Below are positions 1-5,174 of a DNA stretch of 5,174 bases, piece by piece. Below the pieces are notes generated by a model. It was given only the letters and a program-made list of their open reading frames with translations, searched no databases and was not told where the DNA came from. The number at the start of each line of letters is the position of its first letter. Position 1 is the first letter of the stretch. The DNA comes from an uncultured Fretibacterium sp. (GTDB taxonomy: Bacteria > Synergistota > Synergistia > Synergistales > Aminobacteriaceae). The stretch lies in contig CALGGR010000253.1 of assembly GCA_937915755.1 (NCBI GenBank), positions 1 through 5,174 on the forward strand. The letters are read 5' to 3'. Both the position numbers and the translations under genes were made by a program.

Positions 1-2
1 GC

Positions 3-680
3 GCACGTCCTGCAGAACGCGGCGAATTTACCAAACGCGCCTTTTTGAACGGCAGATTAGATTTAACGCAAGCGCAGGCAGTTTTGGATATTATTCAGGC
101 GAAAACTTCTGCCGCTTTAAAAGTTGCTCAAAACAATCTTGCGCTTTATCTTGACGATGGACGGCTTGACCGAAAAATTTTCACTGAAAAAGAAGCTGCT
201 GATTATGCTTTGAGAGTTTCGTACTTGTCGAAAATTAAGGGCTTGCAAACTTCGGCTAATCTTGTAGAAAGAGTAGCTGTGGGGTTAGCATGGGTTGGGC
301 TTGAAAGTATTTCAGATATTGATGAGCCTTTGTCTGAAAAGCAGATTACAGATAATTATTGTGAATATCTTTATAAGAGAGCGCAAAATTTTTTCAATAA
401 GGGCGATTATGTTCAAGCTCTCGAAACATTCAAGCAAATTCATTTCATGTCGTGGGCTAATGTTAAGGCGTATTTAGGAGCTTCGGTTTGTTTTCTGAAA
501 ATGGATCGTCCCGATGACGCTGAGAAATTAGCTTCAGAAGTTTTCTCGGTGTTAAGCAATGATATGACCCCAGACGAAATGGTTTCAGTGTCGAAAATTT
601 TTTATCACAGTGGAAATAAAGACGATGCTTTCAAGGTTTTGTTAAATGCCTATGAAGTCATGATCATGAAAAGAAAATAA
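3..680 (+). CDS. MnmE fragment fused to a TPR-like tail, 5'-partial
   Basis: The frame is already open at the window edge; the TTG at 45 lies inside the MnmE homology and has no RBS, so it is not the true start. Codons 3-140 encode the conserved end of the MnmE N-terminal domain: ARPAERGEF, TKRAFLNGRLDL, TQAQAVLDIIQAKT, then ALKVAQNNL. MnmE is the GTPase that, with MnmG, modifies U34 of certain tRNAs. From about base 141 the similarity stops. The G domain (GxxNxGKS) and the C-terminal Cys motif are both absent. The remaining ~180 residues are helical, with TPR-like units at bases ~360-470 (YLYKRAQNFFNKGDYVQALE), ~470-570 and ~580-670. The first 60 bases have 33 G/C, the next 60 have 25. It cannot be a working MnmE. 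Either it is an in-frame recombination product or relic, or an assembly misjoin. The MnmE match is strong; the TPR call is moderate. Confidence 0.7.
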   Translation, partial: ARPAERGEFTKRAFLNGRLDLTQAQAVLDIIQAKTSAALKVAQNNLALYLDDGRLDRKIFTEKEAADYALRVSYLSKIKGLQTSANLVERVAVGLAWVGLESISDIDEPLSEKQITDNYCEYLYKRAQNFFNKGDYVQALETFKQIHFMSWANVKAYLGASVCFLKMDRPDDAEKLASEVFSVLSNDMTPDEMVSVSKIFYHSGNKDDAFKVLLNAYEVMIMKRK

Positions 681-709
681 TTTGTTGCTTAAAATTCGAG
701 ATTTTTTAG

Positions 710-743
710 TTCCCTTAGTTCTGAATGAGCTGAGGGAATTTTT
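710..743 (+). terminator. Rho-independent terminator after the MnmE/TPR frame
   Basis: TTCCCTTAG (710-718) pairs with CTGAGGGAA (730-738), with a single G-T wobble, around an 11-base loop. A run of five T (739-743) follows. It lies 30 bases after the stop of the upstream frame and separates it from the next gene. Confidence 0.8.
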
Positions 744-755
744 ATATATTTTGGA

Positions 756-761
756 TATAAT
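756..761 (+). promoter_or_regulatory. Possible -10 box for the AAA_14/DUF4143 gene
   Basis: A perfect TATAAT lies just after the terminator and 43 bases before the GTG start. No convincing -35 sits 16-18 bases upstream, where the sequence is the terminator stem. The stretch is very AT-rich, so chance matches are likely. Its position, the only space between the terminator and the next gene, is the main support. Confidence 0.35.
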
Positions 762-803
762 GATATAAAATATTAAAAAAGTCGAATTAGGAGAGAGAAA
801 GTT

Positions 804-2027
804 GTGTACATAGAGCGTCATGCTGAAAAAACGATTAAAAATTTATCGAGAATGTTCGGGGCGGTTCTCGTTACAGGTGCAAGACAGGTAGGTAAAACTA
901 CTTTATTGCGTAAAGTAATGCCTTCAGCACAATGGATTTCGCTTGATGATCCGATACTCCTAAACTCAGCCCAAGAAGAAGCCTCGACATTCTTGAAAAG
1001 TTATTCTCTTCCTGTGTTTATAGACGAAATTCAATATGCACCGCAATTATTTCCGCAAATGAAAATGTTGATAGACAGAAGCGGCGAAAAAGGTTTATTC
1101 TTTATTTCAGGTTCTCAGCAATTTCACATGATGAAAAATGTTTCTGAATCGCTTGCAGGACGGGTAGGAATTATAACGCTTTCGGGAATTTCGCTTCGGG
1201 AAGAATACCAGATTGATTTCAGCGAGCCTTTTATCCCGACAGAAGAATATTTTAATCGACGAAGAGAATTTTTGTGTAATATTTCGATTCAAGAAATTTG
1301 GAGGAAAATTCATCGAGGACGAATGCCTCAACTTGTTGCGAACGAAGATCACGACTGGCAAATGTTTTACGGAGCATATGTTCGGACTTACATTGAGCGA
1401 GATGTTCATGATTTAACACAGGTAGGGGACGAGGGAAAATTTTTACGTTTTATGATAAGTGCCGCCGCTCGAACAGGAAGTCTCTTAAATCTTGCGGAAC
1501 TTTCCAGAGATGTTGGAATAAGTCAACCGACAGCCGAACGTTGGTTATCAGTACTTGTAGCGTCAAATATTGTGTATCTTTTACAGCCTTATTTCAACAA
1601 CGTCATTAAACGAGCTGTCAAAACTCCTAAAATGTATTTTCTCGACACAGGGCTTGCGGCATATTTGACACGCTGGAACACTCCCGAAACGCTTCAACAC
1701 GGTGCAATGTCAGGAGCGTTTTTTGAGAGCTGGGTAATTTCTGAGATAGTTTCAAGTTATTATAACAAGGGAATACTTGAACCTCCATTGTGGTTTTATA
1801 GGGATAAGGACATGAAAGAAATCGATCTGTTAATTGAACAGGACGGGACACTTTATCCTATCGAGATTAAAAAGCATTCAGACCCGACATCAAAAGATAT
1901 TTCGGCTTTCAATGTTATTGACAAAATTTCAGATATTAAACGAGGAACCGGCGGAGTAATTTGCACATACGAGAATTTAACGCCACTTCGAAAATCCGAT
2001 AAAATAATTCCTGTAACGTATATATGA
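804..2027 (+). CDS. AAA_14 ATPase with C-terminal DUF4143 PD-(D/E)XK domain
   Basis: This is a complete 407-residue protein starting at GTG, with AGGAGAG at 789-795 ideally spaced. The N-terminal AAA_14 domain has Walker A GARQVGKT (residues 25-32), Walker B VFIDEIQ (71-77) and a sensor-like SGSQQF (102-107). A winged-helix segment lies at about 228-258 (LAELSRDVGISQPTAERWL). The C-terminal DUF4143 domain carries a PD-(D/E)XK-like set: E308 (FFESW), D341 (KEIDLL) and E354-x-K356 (PIEIKK). All key residues are present, and the length of ~400 matches the family. It is cytoplasmic, with no signal peptide or membrane segment. Known from the family: ATP binding is predicted and the fold is nuclease-like, but target and role are not established. 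The DUF1810 gene begins 13-19 bases downstream, so the two are probably co-transcribed. Confidence 0.93.
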   Translation: MYIERHAEKTIKNLSRMFGAVLVTGARQVGKTTLLRKVMPSAQWISLDDPILLNSAQEEASTFLKSYSLPVFIDEIQYAPQLFPQMKMLIDRSGEKGLFFISGSQQFHMMKNVSESLAGRVGIITLSGISLREEYQIDFSEPFIPTEEYFNRRREFLCNISIQEIWRKIHRGRMPQLVANEDHDWQMFYGAYVRTYIERDVHDLTQVGDEGKFLRFMISAAARTGSLLNLAELSRDVGISQPTAERWLSVLVASNIVYLLQPYFNNVIKRAVKTPKMYFLDTGLAAYLTRWNTPETLQHGAMSGAFFESWVISEIVSSYYNKGILEPPLWFYRDKDMKEIDLLIEQDGTLYPIEIKKHSDPTSKDISAFNVIDKISDIKRGTGGVICTYENLTPLRKSDKIIPVTYI

Positions 2028-2040
2028 GGAAGGAGAAATT

Positions 2041-2481
2041 TTGATAATGAAGTATGATTTAGAGCGATTTATATCAGCGCAGGGGTATAGTTATGAAAAT
2101 GTGTTGAGTGAAAAAAGTACAGGAAAGAAGACAAGTCATTGGATATGGTATATATTTCCACAGCTCAAAGGCTTAGGGCATAGTTACAGATCTGAATATT
2201 ACGGAATAGAGAATGAAGACGAAGCAAAAAGTTATTTATCACACCCGATTTTAGGTTCGAGATTGGTTGAGATTACAGAAACTCTTTTAAGTCTGAAAGA
2301 GAGCGATCCGTTAAAAGTAATGGGAAGTCCAGACGACCTAAAATTGAAATCATGCATGACGTTATTTGCGTATATTTCTGAAGACGGTTCAATATATCAT
2401 CGTGTGTTAGACAAATATTTTGGCGGAAGTCGAGATGACAGGACGTTAAGCATAATTCAAGGTAGAGTGTTGGGGGCGTAG
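2041..2481 (+). CDS. DUF1810 (Rv1873-like) protein
   Basis: This is a complete small soluble protein of 146 residues from the TTG at 2041, or 144 from the ATG at 2047. AGGAG at 2031-2035 stands 5 bases before the TTG and 11 before the ATG; the ATG gives MKYDLERFISAQ, a typical family opening, so both starts are possible. Family blocks appear in order (numbering from the TTG): DLERFISAQ (6-14), SHWIWYIFPQLKGLG (32-46), YLSHPILGSRL (65-75), GSPDDLKLKSCMTLF (95-109) and LDKYFGG (123-129). The family is all-helical with no established biochemical activity. It follows the AAA_14/DUF4143 gene by 13 bases, suggesting one transcript. The last codons and the stop fall inside the dispersed repeat at 2472-2513. 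Confidence 0.9.
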   Translation: MIMKYDLERFISAQGYSYENVLSEKSTGKKTSHWIWYIFPQLKGLGHSYRSEYYGIENEDEAKSYLSHPILGSRLVEITETLLSLKESDPLKVMGSPDDLKLKSCMTLFAYISEDGSIYHRVLDKYFGGSRDDRTLSIIQGRVLGA

Positions 2482-2513
2482 CCGTCTTGTTATATACAAC
2501 AGTGTATTTCGAC
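2472..2513 (+). repeat. Dispersed repeat, copy 1
   Basis: The core 2486-2513 matches 5147-5174 at 24 of 28 bases, and all four differences are transitions. A looser 14-base extension (2472-2485 against 5133-5146, 9 of 14) begins GGGG. The core reads CTTGTT-R-TATACAA-Y-AGTGTATT-YY-GAC. Both copies have the same orientation. This one overlaps the DUF1810 stop codon; the other lies upstream of a decayed ATPase gene. Outer bases (GGGG.. at the left, CGACACCC at 2510-2517) are partly complementary, as in hairpin-type intergenic repeats. Confidence 0.7.
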
Positions 2514-2574
2514 ACCCATTCGCTGAATTGCTACACAGCAAAAATTCTCTAAAGTTGCCTTATATAATAACAAG
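2486..2574. repeat. Short inverted repeat spanning the intergenic spacer
   Basis: CTTGTTAT (2486-2493) and ATAACAAG (2567-2574) are perfect 8-base inverted copies, with further TATATA similarity inside. They bound an ~89-base non-coding unit between the DUF1810 gene and the next ATPase gene. It could be a tiny MITE-like element or a folded leader; with 8 AT-rich bases, chance cannot be excluded. Confidence 0.35.
2563..2568 (+). promoter_or_regulatory. Possible -10 box for the AAA-ATPase_like gene
   Basis: TATAAT lies 33 bases before the ATG at 2602, within the right arm region of the inverted repeat. There is no clear -35 at 16-18 bases. The RBS AAAGGAG (2587-2593) stands 8 bases before the ATG. 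Confidence 0.35.
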
Positions 2575-2601
2575 CGAAATATTACGAAAGGAGTTCATGA
2601 A

Positions 2602-3288
2602 ATGAAAGAGTTGCCAATCGGATTACAGGATTTTGAAACGTTGAGACGTGAAAATATGCTTTATGTGGATAAAACAGGGCGGTTATTGGAGCTTGTAACG
2701 AAAGGACGCAGATATTTTTTGTCAAGGCCGCGAAGGTTTGGGAAATCTTTAACACTCTCAACGCTGGAGGCAATGTTCAGCGGCCAAATGGAGCTTTTTA
2801 AGGGTTTGTCGGCTGAGAATTGGGTAAGCGAGCAGGCGAAAAAACCTTTTCCTGTTGTGAGATTTGACATGAGTTCGTTAGGAAGTTACTCAACTGGAGA
2901 GGAATTAAACAACTCGATTATGAGAAGACTTGAAGATGTTGCTGAAGATAATGAATTACAACTGAGAACTGAAAGAACGAGTGGCGAGATGTTACATCAG
3001 ATTATTCGTGCTCTTTACAAAAAAGGCGGTCAAGTTGTTATTCTTATTGACGAATACGACAAGCCTATATTAGATAACTTGACAGACCTGAAAAAAGCAA
3101 ACGAAATGCGAGAAGTATTACGCTCATTTTATTTAACGCTGAAAAGTTGCGACAAATATTTACGTTTCGTAATGTTGACTGGTATTTCAAAATTCAGCAA
3201 AGTCGGTGTATTTTCAGCCTTAAATAACCTCGAAGACATATCAATGGACGAACGTTACAGTGATATTGTTGGGTATAACACAGCATGA
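2602..3288 (+). CDS. ATPase half of the frameshifted AAA-ATPase_like gene
   Basis: As it stands this frame gives 228 residues from the ATG at 2602 (RBS AAAGGAG, 8-base spacing). The opening LPIGLQDFETLR and YVDKT (21-25) is the family signature. The P-loop is the family's variant form, RPRRFGKSL (42-50). Walker B is VVILIDEYDKPI (145-156), and a sensor-like block LTGISKFSKVGVFSALNNL spans 192-210. Residues after V223 are out of frame (GYNTA), ending at TGA 3286-3288. The product would hold a nearly complete nucleotide-binding core without the nuclease domain. Whether such a truncated protein is stable cannot be read from the sequence. Confidence 0.8.
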   Translation: MKELPIGLQDFETLRRENMLYVDKTGRLLELVTKGRRYFLSRPRRFGKSLTLSTLEAMFSGQMELFKGLSAENWVSEQAKKPFPVVRFDMSSLGSYSTGEELNNSIMRRLEDVAEDNELQLRTERTSGEMLHQIIRALYKKGGQVVILIDEYDKPILDNLTDLKKANEMREVLRSFYLTLKSCDKYLRFVMLTGISKFSKVGVFSALNNLEDISMDERYSDIVGYNTA

Positions 3289-4189
3289 GCTTGAGATCTA
3301 TTTTAGTGAGTGGATTAACAATTCTTCTGAGAGAATGAACATAACACGTGAGGCTCTCTTATATCGTTTGAAAGATTACTACGACGGTTTCAGTTTTGAC
3401 GGAGTAACGAGGCTTTATAATCCATTCTCAATAATGCAATGCCTTGCAAAGGGTAAATTAGGAAATTATTGGTATGTTTCAGGTTCGCCTACGTTTATTG
3501 TTAAATACATGAAGAAGAATGCTATTCAAGACCCGGAGGAATATCGCCATTTTAAAGTATCAGCTGATTTTTCAGATACACAGGAAATTGAATATGCCGA
3601 GCCTGAAAGTTTCTTGTATCAGAGCGGGTATTTAACAATAGAGAAATGGGTTGATGACGAGATCACTTTGGACTATCCAAACGAGGAAGTTAGAAAGTCA
3701 ATTCTCCGAATGTACCTTGACGAAATTTATCGTGTTAAAAGGTACATGACACTTGGGTCGCAAATCTGGGAAGCCTTATCTGAAGGAAATATTGATGAAG
3801 TGGCGGAACTTTATAATTCAGCGTTAGCAGGTGTACCGTATGATGATTTTCCTAATCGTAATGAATTTTGGTACAGGTCATTATTCTTAATGCTTTTACG
3901 TGGAGCTGGAATAATATCTTACGCTGAAGTTCACACGTACAAAGGACGAGCGGATTTAGTTATTCAACTCAAAAGCCGCATTATCGTTTTAGAGTTTAAG
4001 TTTGCGAAGAATAAATTTGAGGTCGAGAAGAAGATGAGCGAAGGACAAGCTCAAATAGCTGACAGAGAGTATGCCAAGAGCTATGGAGCCGAAAAAAATT
4101 TTGAAATTCTGACAGCGGTCTTAGTAGCGAATGATGAGGAGCGTTGCGTAAAAATTTGGTTGAAGATTACTTCTCTCGTTGTGTCGTAA
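3260..4189 (+). CDS. PDDEXK_9 half of the frameshifted AAA-ATPase_like gene
   Basis: The frame is open from a GTG at 3260, but this GTG has no RBS and lies inside the front half, so it is not a genuine start; true homology begins at the GGT at 3272 (GITQHELE). Conserved blocks in order: YYDGFSFDG (40-48), LYNPFSI (52-58), SGYLTI (122-127). The C-terminal PD-(D/E)XK set is E202 (NEFWYRSLF), D232 (GRADLVI), E245-x-K247 (VLEFKF) and Q263 (GQAQI). These residues are intact, so the domain shows no long-term decay. The stop TAA at 4187-4189 is the first three bases of an inverted repeat shared with the convergent gene. Confidence 0.8.
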   Translation: MILLGITQHELEIYFSEWINNSSERMNITREALLYRLKDYYDGFSFDGVTRLYNPFSIMQCLAKGKLGNYWYVSGSPTFIVKYMKKNAIQDPEEYRHFKVSADFSDTQEIEYAEPESFLYQSGYLTIEKWVDDEITLDYPNEEVRKSILRMYLDEIYRVKRYMTLGSQIWEALSEGNIDEVAELYNSALAGVPYDDFPNRNEFWYRSLFLMLLRGAGIISYAEVHTYKGRADLVIQLKSRIIVLEFKFAKNKFEVEKKMSEGQAQIADREYAKSYGAEKNFEILTAVLVANDEERCVKIWLKITSLVVS

Positions 4190-4237
4190 TCCTTTTGCTA
4201 TATTTATGGACGAAATATCCAAATTGGGCAAGGATTA
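4187..4237. terminator. Inverted repeat between convergent genes, possible bidirectional terminator
   Basis: TAATCCTT (4187-4194) and AAGGATTA (4230-4237) are perfect 8-base arms. Nested inside, ATATTT (4200-4205) pairs with AAATAT (4213-4218). The outer arms contain the TAA stops of both convergent genes: 4187-4189 on + and 4235-4237 on -. There is no T tract on either strand, so this is not a classical intrinsic terminator; placement alone suggests transcription end or transcript protection. Confidence 0.45.
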
Positions 4238-4885
4238 ACTTGCTCTAGTGTTAGGCTTCTTTCCTAGTATGATCTGCTCTTTTATCCATTTCAGGATTTC
4301 AGGCTCATCAGGATATTTCTCTTTAATCTTGTGTATGACGTGAACATCACCCCCAATATTCTCAAATCCAGTAAGTGAGACTTCAATCATAAAGCTCCCA
4401 ACTTCCCCCTCAATCTTCCTGTCATAAACATTGAATCCAGGCGTGAAAAACCAAAAATCACTTCTCTCTTTGTCGTATATAAACCAGCCATCATTAATCA
4501 AACCTCTGACCCAAGCAGTCCCACCACGTAATAGCATGAGCATTTTCTCTAAATAGTGCCTCTGGAGTATATTTTCGTACAGCTCTAAGATTATCTCCAT
4601 ATCTTCATGGCAAAAATCCTTAATCTTGAATGATACTCTTCCAGAGTTCCTGCTTTTCTTAGCGAAAGAGATTTTAATATCGTCGTATAGCATATCAAGA
4701 AGCTCATCAGCGAAGCCAACATTTTCTAGGCAGCAAGTATCAAGGTCAACTTGGTATTTGTTGAAGCCCATTTCATAGGCTAAGTTGTAGTCATCATTAT
4801 TTTCTTCATTTTCGCAAACTAACTTGTCGATAAAAGTTTTTTCTATCCAGTTATACGTAGCTTCTCTAGCTTCTTCTCTGTTCAT
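4235..4885 (-). CDS. Hypothetical 216-residue acidic protein
   Basis: I do not recognise this protein. It starts at the only ATG/GTG/TTG candidate near the 5' end of the frame (4885-4883); the frame is open upstream to a stop at 4942-4940 without another usual start. No clear Shine-Dalgarno sequence precedes the ATG. The N-terminal ~60 residues are acidic (CENEENNDDYN at 24-34), with two adjacent Cys (CC, 51-52). The middle is rich in charged helix (DMEIILELYENILQRHYLEK). The C-terminal half holds an aromatic-rich, probably beta segment (GWFIYDKERSDFWFFTPGF) and a final amphipathic helix (EPEILKWIKEQI). No signal peptide or membrane segment is seen, so it is likely cytoplasmic. It lies 43 bases after the stop of the ATPase relic on the same strand and could be read from that relic's promoter. 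Single long frame with no internal break: a real gene is likely. Confidence 0.7.
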   Translation of the reverse strand: MNREEAREATYNWIEKTFIDKLVCENEENNDDYNLAYEMGFNKYQVDLDTCCLENVGFADELLDMLYDDIKISFAKKSRNSGRVSFKIKDFCHEDMEIILELYENILQRHYLEKMLMLLRGGTAWVRGLINDGWFIYDKERSDFWFFTPGFNVYDRKIEGEVGSFMIEVSLTGFENIGGDVHVIHKIKEKYPDEPEILKWIKEQIILGKKPNTRAS

Positions 4886-4928
4886 TTGTTTTACTGTCTT
4901 AATTGTCGTGCTGTTTGCTTCATCAAAA

Positions 4929-5065
4929 CTATTGATCGCCTATGTGAAATAAATCATTTACATCGAAAAGCAATATATTATTTTTCTTTGTGGCTTCATT
5001 TTTCATTTCATCGGTGAAACCAGTCTTTGAAGTTGTAATAATTCATAACGACGACCGAGAAACAA
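4929..5065 (-). pseudogene. Relic of an archaeal-type ATPase with DUF234 tail, internal deletion
   Basis: Two short pieces of one protein family lie end to end. From TTG 5065-5063 the frame reads as a start plus FLGRRYELLQL, the family's N-terminal (F-x-GR-x-x-EL) signature just before where the P-loop should be. From about 5033 a different frame reads SKTGFTDEMK, then NNILLFDVNDLFHIGDQ and a stop at 4931-4929, the typical end of the DUF234 PD-(D/E)XK tail. Walker A, Walker B and the rest of the several-hundred-codon protein are missing. The join lies within about 5024-5040, near TTCAAAGACTG, which fits both sides (LQRL in one frame, SKT in the other). The first frame runs out at TGA 5005-5003 after 20 codons. 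RBS and promoter upstream are intact, so the loss looks recent. Confidence 0.75.
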
Positions 5066-5072
5066 ATCGTAA

Positions 5073-5079
5073 CCTCCTT
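5073..5079 (-). promoter_or_regulatory. Strong RBS of the deleted ATPase gene
   Basis: AAGGAGG on the minus strand stands 7 bases before the TTG at 5065. The near-perfect Shine-Dalgarno decides the TTG as the original start and shows that the relic's 5' end is authentic. Confidence 0.75.
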
Positions 5080-5110
5080 ATTAACTTATAAGTCAATAAA
5101 TTTGCAGCTA

Positions 5111-5119
5111 ATTATATCA
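5111..5119 (-). promoter_or_regulatory. Extended -10 promoter for the ATPase relic
   Basis: The minus strand reads TGATATAAT, a perfect TGn-TATAAT extended -10, 45 bases upstream of the TTG start. No -35 match lies at 16-18 bases, which extended -10 promoters tolerate; a TTGCGA is present but at a 20-base spacing. It would drive the relic and possibly the downstream 216-residue gene. Confidence 0.5.
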
Positions 5120-5132
5120 CAAATGTAAAGTA

Positions 5133-5174
5133 GGGGTCGCAATCCTCTTGTTGTATACAATAGTGTATTCTGAC
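5133..5174 (+). repeat. Dispersed repeat, copy 2, cut by window end
   Basis: This is the partner of 2472-2513, same orientation, 24 of 28 bases identical in the core 5147-5174. It contains the perfect palindrome TTGTATACAA (5152-5161), imperfect in copy 1. It sits immediately upstream of the minus-strand promoter of the ATPase relic. It runs to the last base, so the full element is probably longer. Confidence 0.65.

Larger units (their letters stand above)
2602..4189 (+). pseudogene. AAA-ATPase_like/PDDEXK_9 gene broken by a single-base frameshift
   Basis: Two overlapping frames encode the front and back of one AAA-ATPase_like (PF09820) plus PDDEXK_9 (PF08011) protein. Dropping one G from the GGG at 3271-3273 turns V-G-Y-N-T-A-stop into V-G-I-T-Q-H-E-L-E. 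That restores the expected family continuation and gives a 528-residue protein, within the usual ~500-560. No other lesion is visible: start, RBS, Walker motifs, nuclease residues and stop are all present. The break is therefore very recent, or a sequencing error. Translation of the whole would need a +1 slip (GGG to GGT), but no known stimulatory element is apparent. Confidence 0.85.

Noticed and set aside
295..477. 60-codon + strand frame
   Set aside because: Lies fully inside the MnmE/TPR frame, has no RBS, and shows no recognisable features.
1107..1409. Frames on both strands inside the DUF4143 gene (also 1213-1416 and 1627-1851)
   Set aside because: All are contained in a gene with full family motifs; compositions look random and no RBS is seen.
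2472..2513. Integron attC-like recombination site
   Set aside because: Direct repeats around gene modules suggested cassettes, but no RYYYAAC/GTTRRRY core pair can be placed in either copy, and the modules face both directions.
2273..2515. 80-codon minus-strand frame crossing copy 1 of the repeat
   Set aside because: Overlaps the DUF1810 gene almost entirely. The minus-strand reading of the repeat (NTLLY..TR..LRP) is similar in both copies, but that follows from the DNA similarity and gives no support for a protein.
2582..2870. Minus-strand frames over the start of the AAA-ATPase_like gene
   Set aside because: Antisense shadows of a conserved ATPase N-terminus; no RBS or homology.
3260..3262. 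GTG as a genuine start for a separate nuclease gene
   Set aside because: No Shine-Dalgarno upstream, and the family homology runs continuously across the junction once one G is removed.
3265..3280. Programmed +1 frameshift
   Set aside because: GTT-GGG-TAT has no recognised slippery motif, in-frame stop at the slip site or internal SD stimulator; a point insertion or sequencing error is simpler.
2472..5174. CRISPR array
   Set aside because: Only two repeat copies, 2.6 kb apart, with genes between; no regular spacers.

Overview
The window is an AT-rich bacterial accessory region: gene-dense, with Shine-Dalgarno sites and GTG/TTG starts. The gene families (AAA_14/DUF4143, AAA-ATPase_like/PDDEXK_9, an archaeal-type ATPase with a DUF234 tail, DUF1810) are those typically multiplied in anaerobic gut, rumen or sediment bacteria such as Clostridia, Synergistota, Spirochaetota and Bacteroidota. 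Nothing in the sequence fixes the phylum, and no rRNA, tRNA, integrase or transposase is visible.

Layout from left to right. (1) Bases 3-680, + strand: the end of an open frame whose first ~46 codons are a clear piece of the tRNA-modification GTPase MnmE. It then switches without a stop to an unrelated TPR-like helical tail, so this is a chimera or relic. A good intrinsic terminator follows at 710-743. (2) Bases 804-2027 and 2041/2047-2481, + strand: an intact AAA_14-DUF4143 ATPase/PD-(D/E)XK protein, followed within 13-19 bases by a DUF1810 (Rv1873-like) protein, probably one operon. (3) Bases 2482-2601: a short spacer with a dispersed repeat, an inverted repeat and a possible promoter. (4) Bases 2602-4189, + strand: an AAA-ATPase_like/PDDEXK_9 gene of 528 codons when joined, broken by a single extra G at 3271-3273. 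(5) Bases 4187-4237: an inverted repeat that holds the stop codons of the two convergent genes. (6) Bases 4235-4885, - strand: a 216-residue protein that I do not recognise. (7) Bases 4929-5065, - strand: the two ends of a third ATPase family (archaeal-type ATPase with DUF234 tail) joined by a large internal deletion, still preceded by a strong RBS and an extended -10 promoter. (8) Bases 5133-5174: a second copy of the dispersed repeat, running off the window.

The theme is three different ATPase-plus-PD-(D/E)XK families in about 4.3 kb: one intact, one frameshifted and one collapsed. The last two, with the orphan gene, lie between two direct copies of a ~42-base repeat. My reading is an actively eroding accessory island in which such modules come and go. 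The least described items are the MnmE/TPR chimera, the repeat-bounded module and the 216-residue orphan. I see no proof of a complete new system. The cellular role of these ATPase families is not established, so any defence or mobile-element role is inference.
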